A stretch of DNA of 35,047 bases from HK-STAS-PATE-2 sp046350895 (GCA_046350895.1 JAXLZL010000006.1:1-35047), one strand, 5' to 3'; shown: positions 6,777-14,790, counted from the stretch's first letter. Translations and numbers: made by a program. The notes: generated from the letters alone by a model not told the origin.

Positions 6777-8174
6777 TTATTTCTTAGAAGGACGGATCTG
6801 TACATGCGCTTCGATCAAGCGTTTTTCTTCGATCGTGTTTGGCGCATTCATCAAGAGATCGCGTGCATCGCCGGTTTTTGGAAAGGCGATCACTTCGCGA
6901 ATATTTGGCTCATTGGCCAAGATCATGACTAAGCGGTCAAGACCGGCGGCAATGCCGCCATGCGGTGGCGCACCATATTCGAAGGCCTCAAGCATGTGGC
7001 CAAAGCGGGTTTCAATGGTTGCGTCATCCAGCCCAAGTAATTTGAAAATCTTGTTTTGAAGTTCGCGTTGGTAGATACGGATGGAGCCGCCAAACACTTC
7101 ATAGCCGTTCAAGACAAGGTCGTAGGCATTGGCGCGTGCCTTGGTAGGTTCGCTGTCGAGCAAGCCCATGTCGTCTGGGTGCGGTGACGTGAATGGATGG
7201 TGAACCGCTTGAACTCCGCCCTCACCATCATCTTCAAACATTGGAAAATCCACCACCCAGCAGAATGAGAGTTCGTTTGGATCTTCTTTGTTCGTACGCA
7301 TGTCCGGCTTGTCATTGCCGTATTTAGCCATGGCATCAGCGTATGAGATGCGTGGGAATGGTGTCTGCAAAATCTTCTTTTCAGGCGAAACCTTATTCAC
7401 CATCTCTATCATCATGGATTCAACCAAGCTTAAGACATCTTCACGTTCAACGAATGAAAGCTCCATATCGAGCTGGGTAAATTCAGGCTGACGATCACCG
7501 CGCTGGTCTTCGTCACGGAAGCAGCGTGCTACTTGGAAGTATTTTTCAACACCGGACACCATCAAAAGCTGTTTGAACTGTTGCGGGGATTGTGGGAGCA
7601 CGTAAAAATTGCCTTCATGTAAACGCGATGGGACGAGATATTCGCGTGAGCCTTCTGGTGTGCCCTTGGTCAAACAAGGCGTCTCAACTTCGATAAAGCC
7701 CTGGTCATGCAAATAGTTGCGCGAAAAACTGATGATCTTGTCGCGCAATACCAGGTTCTTCAACATGCGCTGGCTGCGCAAATCGAGATAGCGGTATTTC
7801 AAACGCACTTCTTCGTTGATGCCAGCGGTATTATCGAGCGCGAATGGCGGCGTTTTTGCTTCATTCAAAACCGTGATGGACTTTGCCAAGACCTCAACGG
7901 TGCCCGTTGGCATGTTCGGATTCACCTGTTTTGCACCACGGGCATTCACGATGCCCTTGATCGACAAACAAAACTCCGAGCGAAGGTCTTTAAGGACGGC
8001 TTGCGATGCCTCATCCAATTCTGAAGGCACCAAAACGACCTGGGCGATCGCCGAGCGGTCACGCAAATCGATAAACGAAATTTTACCCATGTCACGGCGG
8101 GTATCCACCCAACCGCAGAGCTCAACTTCTTGGCCAACCATGTCGGCAATCGACAAAATCATCGTCCTTTTCAT
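6777..8174 (-). CDS. aspS: Aspartyl-tRNA synthetase lacking the GAD insertion domain
   Basis: This class II synthetase charges tRNA-Asp. From the ATG at 8174 it has 465 aa, versus about 590 in typical bacterial AspRS. The OB-fold anticodon-binding domain comes first (VELCGWVDTRRDMGKISFIDLRD). Motif 2 (VARCFRDEDQRGDRQPEFTQLDME) and motif 3 (GGIAAGLDRLVMIL) are intact. After KPDMR the sequence jumps to FCWVVDFPMFE, so the bacterial GAD insertion is missing. An upstream TTG could add 3 residues. The ATG at 8174 is preferred because the -10 TAGGAT is 8 nt upstream, predicting a nearly leaderless mRNA. First gene of the aspS-scpA-scpB-dacA operon. Confidence 0.95.
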   Translation of the reverse strand: MKRTMILSIADMVGQEVELCGWVDTRRDMGKISFIDLRDRSAIAQVVLVPSELDEASQAVLKDLRSEFCLSIKGIVNARGAKQVNPNMPTGTVEVLAKSITVLNEAKTPPFALDNTAGINEEVRLKYRYLDLRSQRMLKNLVLRDKIISFSRNYLHDQGFIEVETPCLTKGTPEGSREYLVPSRLHEGNFYVLPQSPQQFKQLLMVSGVEKYFQVARCFRDEDQRGDRQPEFTQLDMELSFVEREDVLSLVESMMIEMVNKVSPEKKILQTPFPRISYADAMAKYGNDKPDMRTNKEDPNELSFCWVVDFPMFEDDGEGGVQAVHHPFTSPHPDDMGLLDSEPTKARANAYDLVLNGYEVFGGSIRIYQRELQNKIFKLLGLDDATIETRFGHMLEAFEYGAPPHGGIAAGLDRLVMILANEPNIREVIAFPKTGDARDLLMNAPNTIEEKRLIEAHVQIRPSKK

Positions 8175-8182
8175 AGGGCTCA

Positions 8183-8211
8183 ATCCTACTAAAAAGACCC
8201 AGGCTTGTAAA
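8183..8211 (-). promoter_or_regulatory. Promoter of aspS, overlapping the upstream terminator
   Basis: TTTACA (8206-8211), 17-bp spacer, TAGGAT (8183-8188), 8 nt before the aspS ATG. The -35 hexamer lies in the loop region of the preceding gene's terminator hairpin. Confidence 0.55.
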
Positions 8212-8224
8212 AGGCTTGGGTCTT
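8191..8224 (-). terminator. Terminator of the 8233-8853 gene
   Basis: Minus-strand stem AAGACCCA / TGGGTCTT extended by a further GC pair block, followed by TTTTT. Confidence 0.75.
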
Positions 8225-8232
8225 ATTGGAGG

Positions 8233-8853
8233 CTACTCAGCGGCAATATCAAAATACAACTGACTTTGTTCGACGCCTGGGCCCGTGGCGCGGATTTCGA
8301 GCTCGCCGACAAAGCCATTTGGAATCAGGACCATACCTTCATAGCCAGTGCCTGTCGCCTTCATGGTATCGGCTTTTTCTGGGATGCCTGCCGTCTCTAC
8401 GCCTTTTGGTATCAGGTACAGGGTGACATCGCCCGGGTTACCTGTGACCGTTGTCTTGACCGTTATCTTTTGGTCGCCTTTCGGCCGATAGAACCCATCC
8501 GTCCCAGGATTCAAACCAACGAGCTCGGTCTTTTCGATGATAGCCGCTTTATCCGAAGTGCGTAGCGGTGTCTTGGCACGACCGCTCCCGACCAAGCCTT
8601 GAACCTCTTGTTGATAAGCGCCGTTCGTCAGCCCAATGGCTCCAGACTGAATGAGGGCGACGTCGTATAAACGCCAAACCATGCTTGGTTCACAATCTTT
8701 GCGGGCTGATACCTGGCATTCTCGGTAACGTTTGATCTCGCTCAGCGCATGACCAACGGCCAAGGGAGGTACCACGATTATGGCCAAAAATGCCACCACG
8801 CCAATACCGATGAACACTTCTAACCACGCTTGTGAAGAGATTTTAGAGGCCAT
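8233..8853 (-). CDS. Hypothetical single-pass membrane protein
   Basis: I do not recognise this protein. The 206 aa start with about 10 polar residues, then one strong transmembrane segment (VFIGIGVVAFLAIIVVPPLAV), and a largely extracytoplasmic remainder. The C-terminal half has an alternating beta-rich pattern (KITVKTTVTGNPGDVTLYLI, GELEIRATG) that suggests an Ig-like or beta-sandwich domain. This is inference only. Two cysteines near residues 50-60 could pair. Upstream in-frame ATGs exist at 8886 (inside a terminator hairpin) and 8871. 8853 is preferred because an extended -10 lies 8 nt before it. Confidence 0.7.
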   Translation of the reverse strand: MASKISSQAWLEVFIGIGVVAFLAIIVVPPLAVGHALSEIKRYRECQVSARKDCEPSMVWRLYDVALIQSGAIGLTNGAYQQEVQGLVGSGRAKTPLRTSDKAAIIEKTELVGLNPGTDGFYRPKGDQKITVKTTVTGNPGDVTLYLIPKGVETAGIPEKADTMKATGTGYEGMVLIPNGFVGELEIRATGPGVEQSQLYFDIAAE

Positions 8854-8861
8854 ATGCCGAA

Positions 8862-8870
8862 ACAGTAACA
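8862..8870 (-). promoter_or_regulatory. Extended -10 of the 8233-8853 gene
   Basis: TGT-TACTGT, 8 nt upstream of the ATG at 8853. No clear -35 is seen. It fits the leaderless pattern seen elsewhere in the window. Confidence 0.4.
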
Positions 8871-8873
8871 TAA

Positions 8874-8917
8874 ATGCGGCCACCATCCCATGCCATTGCA
8901 GTGGATAGTGGCCGCAT
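8874..8917 (-). terminator. Terminator of the 8923-9690 orphan gene
   Basis: Large hairpin with 10-bp perfect arms (ATGCGGCCAC / GTGGCCGCAT) extended after one mismatch by ATCC/GGAT. A TTTATGTT tract follows on the minus strand. Confidence 0.7.
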
Positions 8918-8922
8918 CCAGG

Positions 8923-9690
8923 TCAGTGGTAGAGCCGATGGTTGAGCTGTCGTGCGCGACGATGGCTGCGCTTGCGGTTCATCTTGCCTTCGGGATAGAC
9001 GGCGATGACCTCATAACGCGAATCGTCGAGGGCGACGATGGCATAAAATCTACCCATGGTATCGGGATTCTTCATGAACACCGAGAGACGATCCCCGTCC
9101 GAACCACGAGACCTCATCAACTTGATGAATGACGCGCCTAGTACGTTTTTCATCATGAGAACGAGGTAATCCTTGAGGCGGTCCAAGGTTTTGCGTCGGT
9201 CCTTCTCTTCCAGTTCGTCGATGCCCATGCCTCGAATCGCCTTGGCCAAGCCTGGGATGGTGGCATCTTGCAGTTCGGGACAATCGAATAGCCATTCGCT
9301 TACGGCACGCGTTTTGCGGTCGCAGACGAAGTAATGGCGGATGAATTGGCTGAGCGCATGGGGCGTCACCTTCAGATCACGCAACTCCCGAGGGAGTGCA
9401 ATGCGCCCCATCTGCATGAATCCGACCTGATTCTTGATCCCGTACAGCTCGCGGACGAAGGTGTCCGTAGCGAGCCTCGACATCCCTGAATCATGCCGCC
9501 ACTGGCGCATCTTGCGGGCCTTCTCCTGACGTCGTTGGGCCGGCGAAATCTCGACGGCTCGTTGTGGGTGAAGACGCGGTTGTTTCTTAACGGCTGCCTG
9601 CGGTTGGACAGGGGGTCCGAATGTTCGGTTGATACGGACGGAATCCCCTACCTTTTGCGGACTGCGGGCAGCGAGCGTCAAACTTCGCAT
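8923..9690 (-). CDS. Orphan protein, basic, unknown function
   Basis: I do not recognise this protein. From the ATG at 9690 it has 255 aa and is rich in Arg/Lys. The N-terminal 60 residues are Pro/Arg/Gln-rich and look disordered. The centre is helical, and the tail ends in a basic stretch (KMNRKRSHRRARQLNHR). A possible nucleic-acid contact is suggested only by the charge. The start was chosen because GAGG lies 5 nt upstream. A GTG 24 nt earlier is in frame but lacks a well-spaced site. By eye the gene is GC-richer than its neighbours. It has its own promoter with direct repeats and its own strong terminator. The style matches the other orphan genes at 13.1-15.7 kb and 25.4-26.1 kb. Confidence 0.75.
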   Translation of the reverse strand: MRSLTLAARSPQKVGDSVRINRTFGPPVQPQAAVKKQPRLHPQRAVEISPAQRRQEKARKMRQWRHDSGMSRLATDTFVRELYGIKNQVGFMQMGRIALPRELRDLKVTPHALSQFIRHYFVCDRKTRAVSEWLFDCPELQDATIPGLAKAIRGMGIDELEEKDRRKTLDRLKDYLVLMMKNVLGASFIKLMRSRGSDGDRLSVFMKNPDTMGRFYAIVALDDSRYEVIAVYPEGKMNRKRSHRRARQLNHRLYH

Positions 9691-9739
9691 GGACACCTCG
9701 TGGGCAGGTTGCACCTTTAAAGCAAAGGACGTGACCTCG

Positions 9740-9770
9740 GTATTGAAACAGTATTGAAATACAGCGTCAA
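9740..9770 (-). promoter_or_regulatory. Candidate promoter with direct repeats for the 8923-9690 gene
   Basis: TTGACG (9765-9770, overlapping the recO stop codon), 17-bp spacer, weak -10 TTCAAT (9742-9747). Two exact 9-bp direct repeats GTATTGAAA (plus-strand 9740-9748 and 9751-9759), 11 bp apart or about one helical turn, lie across the spacer and -10. Confidence 0.45.
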
Positions 9771-10543
9771 CTCAAAACGCTCAGGTACTCATGTCCGCGA
9801 AACGTGCCTTGCATTGGCGCGTGATGCAAACAATCGTGAATAACCTCACAAACCTGGTTTAAAACGCCCGTTTGTACACGCACCGACAAGGCTTGCTGGT
9901 ACGAAGCATTGGCACTCCAGGCCAACACACGCCTCGTATCTCCGGTGATGGGATAAGCCGAGGCGAATTCTGAACGTCTGGCACGGATGCAGGAACTGCA
10001 AGCTAAAGATCCTTGGCGCGGCATCATCCAGGCTTCTTCGCGCAACGTAGCGCGACAAAGCACGCATTCATCCATAGGTGGCGCGATACCGAGCAGATCA
10101 AGCAAGCGCAAAACGGCGGCCATCAAGGCATAGCGGCCGCGCTGGGCCGAAGGCTCCTGCTCTATCCCCTCCCAAGTGCGTACGACCTCAGACACGAATG
10201 AAAATATTGCCGGGTCATCGGCACCCGGCTGAGTGAGACGGTCTACCGCCTCAGCAAACGCTTTTAAAACAACCAGCGAGCCTAGGCGCTTGCGGCTTTG
10301 CAGGGCTGGGCCAATGGCGCGCGCCACGGCGATATGGTCATAAGCTTTGCCCTTGGCAAGCATGACTTCGGCAAATGACAATGGCTCGAGATGGCCAATC
10401 TGCTTGGCGCCGATCTTGCGCACGCCGCGGGCGATGGCGTGAATCTTGCCCGTCGTTTTGCCGTACGCGGTAATCCACGCATCGTGTTCACGATACGGTT
10501 CAACATTGAGAACGAAGATCGTCTCGCGCAAGTAAGACGGCAT
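9767..10543 (-). CDS. recO: DNA repair protein RecO
   Basis: This is a recombination mediator that loads RecA on SSB-coated single-stranded DNA in the RecFOR pathway. The 258-aa length fits the family. An N-terminal OB-fold begins ETIFVLNVEPYREHDAWITAYGKTTGK and includes KIHAIARGVRK. The helical domain carries a zinc-binding cysteine set CVLC...CSSC (about residues 160-185). It starts 6 nt after the ruvX stop, so ruvX-recO form an operon. No Shine-Dalgarno is evident. Confidence 0.92.
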   Translation of the reverse strand: MPSYLRETIFVLNVEPYREHDAWITAYGKTTGKIHAIARGVRKIGAKQIGHLEPLSFAEVMLAKGKAYDHIAVARAIGPALQSRKRLGSLVVLKAFAEAVDRLTQPGADDPAIFSFVSEVVRTWEGIEQEPSAQRGRYALMAAVLRLLDLLGIAPPMDECVLCRATLREEAWMMPRQGSLACSSCIRARRSEFASAYPITGDTRRVLAWSANASYQQALSVRVQTGVLNQVCEVIHDCLHHAPMQGTFRGHEYLSVLS

Positions 10544-10549
10544 AAGTAA

Positions 10550-10945
10550 CTAGAAACGATCCAAATAACTCTGCAAGATGACGCTAGCCGCCAAATCATC
10601 GCGCTTGCCCTTTTGACCGCGTTCTTTTTGTTGGTTGGCCGCGGTTTTGGTTGACCATGTTTCATCTTGTTCAAATACCGCCCAACCGCGTTCTTTGAGG
10701 TCACGAATGAATCCGCGAATCTCAGCTGCTTGCGCGGTCTGGATGGACGTATCCGACAATAAACGCGGTACGCCAACGACAAAACCTTGCGCCTGTTCGC
10801 GTTTGAGCAGCTCTGCTAAAGTCTCAAAAACCTTCTCGTCACCCGTATTCGGCAAAACTTGCCATGGGTTGGCAATACGGCTCTCGGTATCGCCCAAGGC
10901 GATGCCGATGCGAGCTGAACCATAATCTAATCCAAGCAATCTCAT
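10550..10945 (-). CDS. ruvX: RuvX/YqgF family Holliday junction resolvase-like nuclease
   Basis: This is an RNase H-fold nuclease implicated in pre-16S rRNA processing and in Holliday junction resolution. The 131-aa length is typical. The N-terminal LGLDYGSARIGIALGD carries the first catalytic Asp. GFVVGVPRLLSD and the C-terminal DDLAASVILQSYLDRF, with the last Asp pair, complete the active site. A possible AAGG ribosome site lies 7 nt before the ATG. The start is only 16 bp from the divergent rnhB start, so both promoters must overlap coding sequence. Confidence 0.93.
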   Translation of the reverse strand: MRLLGLDYGSARIGIALGDTESRIANPWQVLPNTGDEKVFETLAELLKREQAQGFVVGVPRLLSDTSIQTAQAAEIRGFIRDLKERGWAVFEQDETWSTKTAANQQKERGQKGKRDDLAASVILQSYLDRF

Positions 10946-10961
10946 GCCGAAACCTTAGCAT

Positions 10962-11567
10962 ATGCCACGCATGCAAGACAGCCTTTACCGCTCTCGCGGA
11001 TTCGCCATGATTGCCGGCACCGACGAAGCAGGCCGTGGTCCTTGGGCAGGCCCGGTTTATGCCGCCGCCGTCATTTTGCCTGAGCGCGTGCGCCTGCCCG
11101 GCTTGGACGATTCAAAAAAACTCACCGAAGCAACGCGTGAAAAATTGTTTCCGCTCATTCAAGAACAGGCTGTCGCCTGGTGCATCGCTTCGGCCAGCGT
11201 CGCAGAGATCGATACGCTCAATATTCGTGAAGCATCTTTTTTGGCGATGAAGCGAGCCCTTGAAGGCCTTGGACGAATCCCCGACCTCGTACTCTCAGAC
11301 GGATTCAAAATCCCCAATTACCACTTGCCCAATGAAGGTATCGTAAAAGGCGACGGCAAACTGCGCTGTATCGCTGCGGCATCGGTACTCGCCAAAGTTG
11401 CACGAGATCGCTATATGCAAGAGCAGCACGAGCTCTACCCTGACTATAACTTTAACAAGCATAAAGGTTACGGCACCCCTGAACATCAAGAAGCCCTGCA
11501 AAAGCACGGTATCTGCCCAATCCACCGCAAATCGTTTGCGCCGATAAAACTCCTTAACGTACAATAG
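10962..11567 (+). CDS. rnhB: Ribonuclease HII
   Basis: This enzyme cleaves the RNA strand of RNA-DNA hybrids and removes misincorporated ribonucleotides. The 201-aa protein has AGTDEAGRGPWAGPV (Asp-Glu catalytic pair), LDDSKKL, the third acidic residue in LVLSDGF, and AAASVLAKVARDRYM with the last catalytic Asp. The C-terminal HKGYGTPEH is also conserved. Alternative in-frame ATGs are at 10971 and 11007. A weak -10-like TAGCAT abuts 10962 and lies 9 nt before 10971, so the second ATG may be the true start. The pgi gene follows after 7 nt. Confidence 0.95.
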   Translation: MPRMQDSLYRSRGFAMIAGTDEAGRGPWAGPVYAAAVILPERVRLPGLDDSKKLTEATREKLFPLIQEQAVAWCIASASVAEIDTLNIREASFLAMKRALEGLGRIPDLVLSDGFKIPNYHLPNEGIVKGDGKLRCIAAASVLAKVARDRYMQEQHELYPDYNFNKHKGYGTPEHQEALQKHGICPIHRKSFAPIKLLNVQ

Positions 11568-11574
11568 GCCTACT

Positions 11575-13050
11575 ATGGCCATGCCGCACCAGAACCCTAC
11601 CAAAACAACGTCTTGGAAGTCCCTCGAACGGCATGCCGATCGCTTATCAAAAACAACCATCAAATCCCTCATTGAACAGAACCCCGGCACACTTGAGGCA
11701 ATGCATGTTTCTACTCCCTTTGGCCAGCTGATGTTTGGCTACCAACGCCTTGATAGCGCGGTACTCGCCGATCTCGACAAGCTTACCGAAGAATGCCAAC
11801 TCAAAGCCGCCAAGCTCGCCATGATCAGCGGCGATATCGTCAATGAGACTGAACAGCGGCAAGCCTTGCACGTCGCTTTGCGCACGCCTGAATGTAATCC
11901 GACCATAGATGGCCAACCGATTCAGGACCTTATCCATGCAGTTCAGTCACAGATGAAGTCTTTTGTTGAGCAGACCCAGCGCAGCTTCATCAAAGACATT
12001 ATCCATCTCGGCATCGGCGGTTCTGATCTTGGCCCGCGCGCCATCGTTGACGCGTTGCGTTTTGCACTTGAACCAAAACTCCGCGTGCATTTCGTTTCAA
12101 ATGTCGATGCGCATGCCATTCACGAAACGCTAGAGAAACTCAAACCAGAAACGACGCTCGTGGTCATCGCCTCCAAAACCTTTACCACCCAAGAGACCAT
12201 GCTGAACGCGCAGATCGTCAAAGCATGGCTTGAGCATGATTTGCACGATGCGACGCCGCACATGGCTGCACTCACTTCAAACGTCGAAGCCGCTACGGCT
12301 TTTGGCGTGAGAAAAGACCGCATATTCGGTTTTTGGGACTGGGTCGGCGGCCGATATTCACTTTGGAGCTCGATCGGCATGCCTATCGCCCTCGCCTACG
12401 GATTCGACGCCTATAAAGACCTGCTTGCCGGCGCTAACCAGGCTGACGAAGATTTTTTTGGCAAAGACAGCAATGCCGCAACCGTCCTCGCTCTGATGGG
12501 TATCTGGAACACTCAATTTTTAGGCATGAACACCGAAGCGGTTATCGCTTATGACGAACGTTTGCGTCTTTTGCCAACGCATTTGCAACAATTGCGCATG
12601 GAGAGCAATGGCAAATCGGTTGATCGCGACGGCCAGCCAGTTACCTATCCCACCAACCCGGTATTGATTGCCGGTACGGGCACCGATAGCCAGCACGCCT
12701 TTTTTCAACAATTTCATCAAGGCACGACGCAAACAGCATTTGAATTTTACGCCGTCGAAACGCCCTCACACCCTTATCGCGCACAACACGGCACCCTGCT
12801 CGCGAATGCCAAAGCCCAAACCGAAGCACTTGCCCTTGGTGACCCTGAGGCCACGGACGTCTTTAAAAAAATCGCAGGCAACCACCCTTCTTGTTTCTGG
12901 ATACTGAACGAAATCTCTGCCCAATCGCTCGGATACCTCTTCGCCACCCAAGAACACCGCACCTTTGTGCAAGGCCAGATCCTCAATATCAACAGCTTCG
13001 ACCAATTCGGTGTCGAGCTTGGCAAACGTTTGGCCAAAAAATACCAATAA
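11575..13050 (+). CDS. pgi: Glucose-6-phosphate isomerase
   Basis: This enzyme interconverts glucose-6-phosphate and fructose-6-phosphate at the entry of glycolysis. The protein has 491 aa. The phosphosugar-binding SIS motifs HLGIGGSDLGPRAIVDAL and VIASKTFTTQETMLNA, the signature FGFWDWVGGRYSLWSSIG, catalytic-site MESNGKSVD, and the C-terminal GQILNINSFDQFGVELGK are all in place. No frameshift was seen. It is probably co-transcribed with rnhB. It converges on an orphan gene across a terminator hairpin at 13052-13077. Confidence 0.96.
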   Translation: MAMPHQNPTKTTSWKSLERHADRLSKTTIKSLIEQNPGTLEAMHVSTPFGQLMFGYQRLDSAVLADLDKLTEECQLKAAKLAMISGDIVNETEQRQALHVALRTPECNPTIDGQPIQDLIHAVQSQMKSFVEQTQRSFIKDIIHLGIGGSDLGPRAIVDALRFALEPKLRVHFVSNVDAHAIHETLEKLKPETTLVVIASKTFTTQETMLNAQIVKAWLEHDLHDATPHMAALTSNVEAATAFGVRKDRIFGFWDWVGGRYSLWSSIGMPIALAYGFDAYKDLLAGANQADEDFFGKDSNAATVLALMGIWNTQFLGMNTEAVIAYDERLRLLPTHLQQLRMESNGKSVDRDGQPVTYPTNPVLIAGTGTDSQHAFFQQFHQGTTQTAFEFYAVETPSHPYRAQHGTLLANAKAQTEALALGDPEATDVFKKIAGNHPSCFWILNEISAQSLGYLFATQEHRTFVQGQILNINSFDQFGVELGKRLAKKYQ

Positions 13051-13051
13051 C

Positions 13052-13077
13052 AAAACCCCGTGCCAGACGGCGCAGGG
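13052..13077 (-). terminator. Terminator of the 13078-13632 orphan gene
   Basis: Minus-strand stem CCCTGCGCC / GGCACGGGG (one mismatch, one G·U), GTCT loop, followed by TTTT. It also separates the gene from convergent pgi. Confidence 0.6.
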
Positions 13078-13632
13078 TCAGTAGTGAAATGAGCCGCAGA
13101 GCGACCCGATGATTGACCGGATGAGACCGGCTTTTGGCTTGAGGTACAATGGATCTTCGACTTCATGGAGTGCGTCACGGTAACCTTGCCAAAGCCTGTT
13201 TGGCGGGTTGCGTTTTTGCGATCGGTACACTTGTTGTATGGCTGTGCCGAGCCGCTCTTGAATCTCGGCATCCATCGAAAAAACATCATTCGTGATGATG
13301 ACTTCGTCACCGTCGAAGTGCCTGAGAAATGTGCGTACGAGCAACTGCTCGTGATCGAATGCCAATCCTTCGCCAAAAGCGCAACGATGCACTTTGACGG
13401 CTGGCAGCTCGCCATAGCTTGAGGCGTAGAGCACGCCCATCACGCGGTGTTTGGTGACGAGGATGAAAAGATTTCCACGTTTGGTCAGACGGCTGACATA
13501 ACGCTTCTTTTCTACATGCATGGCCTCGGGAGGCAATCCGAGCATTTCGGCAACGATTCGCCACCGATGCGGATCCTCCAAACAACCAACGCTACCAGGC
13601 TTTGGTTGAAGAATTTCGGCAAACAAGCTCAT
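13078..13632 (-). CDS. Orphan protein, unknown function
   Basis: I do not recognise this protein. From the ATG at 13632, preceded by a textbook AGGAGG with 4-nt spacing, it has 184 aa. It is soluble, with mixed alpha/beta character and no signal peptide. A stretch LFILVTKHRVMGVLYASSYG (about residues 55-75) looks like paired beta strands. The C-terminal region is basic with RSQKRNPPNRLWQGYRDAL. A longer frame to 13674 lacks a ribosome site. It has a strong private promoter and terminator. It belongs to the orphan island 13.05-15.7 kb. Confidence 0.75.
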   Translation of the reverse strand: MSLFAEILQPKPGSVGCLEDPHRWRIVAEMLGLPPEAMHVEKKRYVSRLTKRGNLFILVTKHRVMGVLYASSYGELPAVKVHRCAFGEGLAFDHEQLLVRTFLRHFDGDEVIITNDVFSMDAEIQERLGTAIQQVYRSQKRNPPNRLWQGYRDALHEVEDPLYLKPKAGLIRSIIGSLCGSFHY

Positions 13633-13665
13633 GAGCCCTCCTCTATGGATGCAAATAGCCCGCGC

Positions 13666-13694
13666 AGAATACATATTTTAATGTTGACTGTCAA
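13666..13694 (-). promoter_or_regulatory. Strong promoter of the 13078-13632 gene with palindromic -35
   Basis: Consensus TTGACA (13689-13694), 17-bp spacer, TATTCT (13666-13671). The -35 is embedded in the palindrome TTGACTGTCAA on the plus strand (13684-13694), which is a plausible operator. Confidence 0.75.
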
Positions 13695-13711
13695 TGTCCT
13701 GACAAACAAAA

Positions 13712-13741
13712 GTCCCACCCGCCAGCAGTGGCAGATGGGAC
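13712..13741 (-). terminator. Terminator of the 14308/13749 gene pair
   Basis: 12-bp stem (GTCCCATCTGCC pairing with GGCGGGTGGGAC using two G·T pairs) and loop ACTGCT, followed by TTTTGTTT on the minus strand. Confidence 0.85.
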
Positions 13742-13748
13742 CAGTGTT

Positions 13749-14315
13749 TTAACGCTCTTTCAGAGCCTTGCGTTGTTCTTCGATGAACTTCGCCTCTCTC
13801 ATGCTGAGAATGCCGCAGATATTGCCGCTTTCTTTGACCAAAGGGAGCTTATCAGGTGGCGGAATCGTTCGGCTCTCTTCAAGATCAATGGCAGCCGTAT
13901 ATCGCCTGATAACGGATGGCTTTACGACAATCGGCGGATCAGAGGAGTAGAAATCTAGGCTTTTTTGAAGAAAATCCCTAGAGAATCCTTCTCTGAGCGC
14001 AGGCGCATATGAATGGCTGACGCCATGCAAATCAAAAGTAACGATTTGCAATTGGTCGACGACGTATTCATGCGTTTTAAATACGTACGCCACGATGATC
14101 TTTGAGCCGGGGTTCGTATCCAACGTAATGAGCCAGCAAGGGTCTTTTCTCTCCCTCAGTCTAAAGCTCAGCAGCTGATAATCAATCAAGCTTTTGATAC
14201 GCCCTCCTTGGCCGGTCTCCATCTGCTCATGTGACGCGATGATTGGCAGAGGCTTCACCGGGACAGCGATTTCAGCCGTCGGTTCATCATCACGGCGCCG
14301 GCGATAATCATTCAT
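13749..14315 (-). CDS. Orphan protein, unknown function
   Basis: I do not recognise this protein. The 188 aa begin with a charged MNDYRRRRDDEP segment. A beta-rich core follows (CWLITLDTNPGSKIIVAYVFKTHEYVVDQLQIVTFDL). The C-terminal half is Pro-containing and helical, ending LSMREAKFIEEQRKALKER. There is no membrane segment or signal. Its start overlaps the end of the 14308-14790 gene by 8 nt, so the two are translationally coupled and probably act together. The pair has its own promoter and terminator. Confidence 0.75.
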   Translation of the reverse strand: MNDYRRRRDDEPTAEIAVPVKPLPIIASHEQMETGQGGRIKSLIDYQLLSFRLRERKDPCWLITLDTNPGSKIIVAYVFKTHEYVVDQLQIVTFDLHGVSHSYAPALREGFSRDFLQKSLDFYSSDPPIVVKPSVIRRYTAAIDLEESRTIPPPDKLPLVKESGNICGILSMREAKFIEEQRKALKER

Positions 14316-14790
14316 GGCTGAATGCCGGCTTTCCGAACGAATACAGCTTATCGCGCTTGATACCTACGACAAAAATCCCGCGCGCCGTAGGTGAATCGCC
14401 CGTATATTCGATGCCATCAGATACCGCCTTGAGCGCATCGTGCACCCATCCACGGGCGACAAACGCGTCATCCACGTCAGGGATCTTCAACGTGTGCCGG
14501 CTGGGACTGTCCGCATCGCCACGGTACAAACGCGGCACTTCTACTTTCTGAATGGCGCCTTGCGCAAAGGTAAAGTAGAAGAAGCGCTTTTTGACATTGT
14601 CGTTCGTTTCGACTTTCGCCAAACAGGCAAAGCGATGCACGAACTCTTCGGGGGATTTGGCAAAGTCCTTCAGCTGTAGGCGCTGTGCCATCACGGATGC
14701 CACCGCGAATACTTCGCTCAAAAGACACCACTGCCAATCCCGCTCCGGGAGCTGGTAGACCGTTGGAAATGTCGCAAACTCTCTCGTCAT
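14308..14790 (-). CDS. Orphan protein, unknown function
   Basis: I do not recognise this protein. From the ATG at 14790, preceded by AGGAGG with 5-nt spacing, it has 160 aa. It is soluble. The N-terminal half is helical and aromatic (RDWQWCLLSEVFAVASVMAQ). The middle is basic with aromatic strands (KKRFFYFTFAQGAI), and a beta-like end contains GIFVVGIKRDKLYSFG. It is the first gene of a two-gene operon with the overlapping 13749-14315 gene, and is divergent from the 14916-15317 gene. Confidence 0.75.
   Translation of the reverse strand: MTREFATFPTVYQLPERDWQWCLLSEVFAVASVMAQRLQLKDFAKSPEEFVHRFACLAKVETNDNVKKRFFYFTFAQGAIQKVEVPRLYRGDADSPSRHTLKIPDVDDAFVARGWVHDALKAVSDGIEYTGDSPTARGIFVVGIKRDKLYSFGKPAFSHE

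Noticed and set aside
7816..8565. 249-codon plus-strand frame opposite aspS and the next gene
   Set aside because: It spans two genes and a terminator with no coding evidence of its own.
12774..13415. 213-codon minus-strand frame opposite pgi and overlapping an orphan gene
   Set aside because: The protein is low-quality in composition, has no start signal, and is explained by the pgi and 13078-13632 coding frames.
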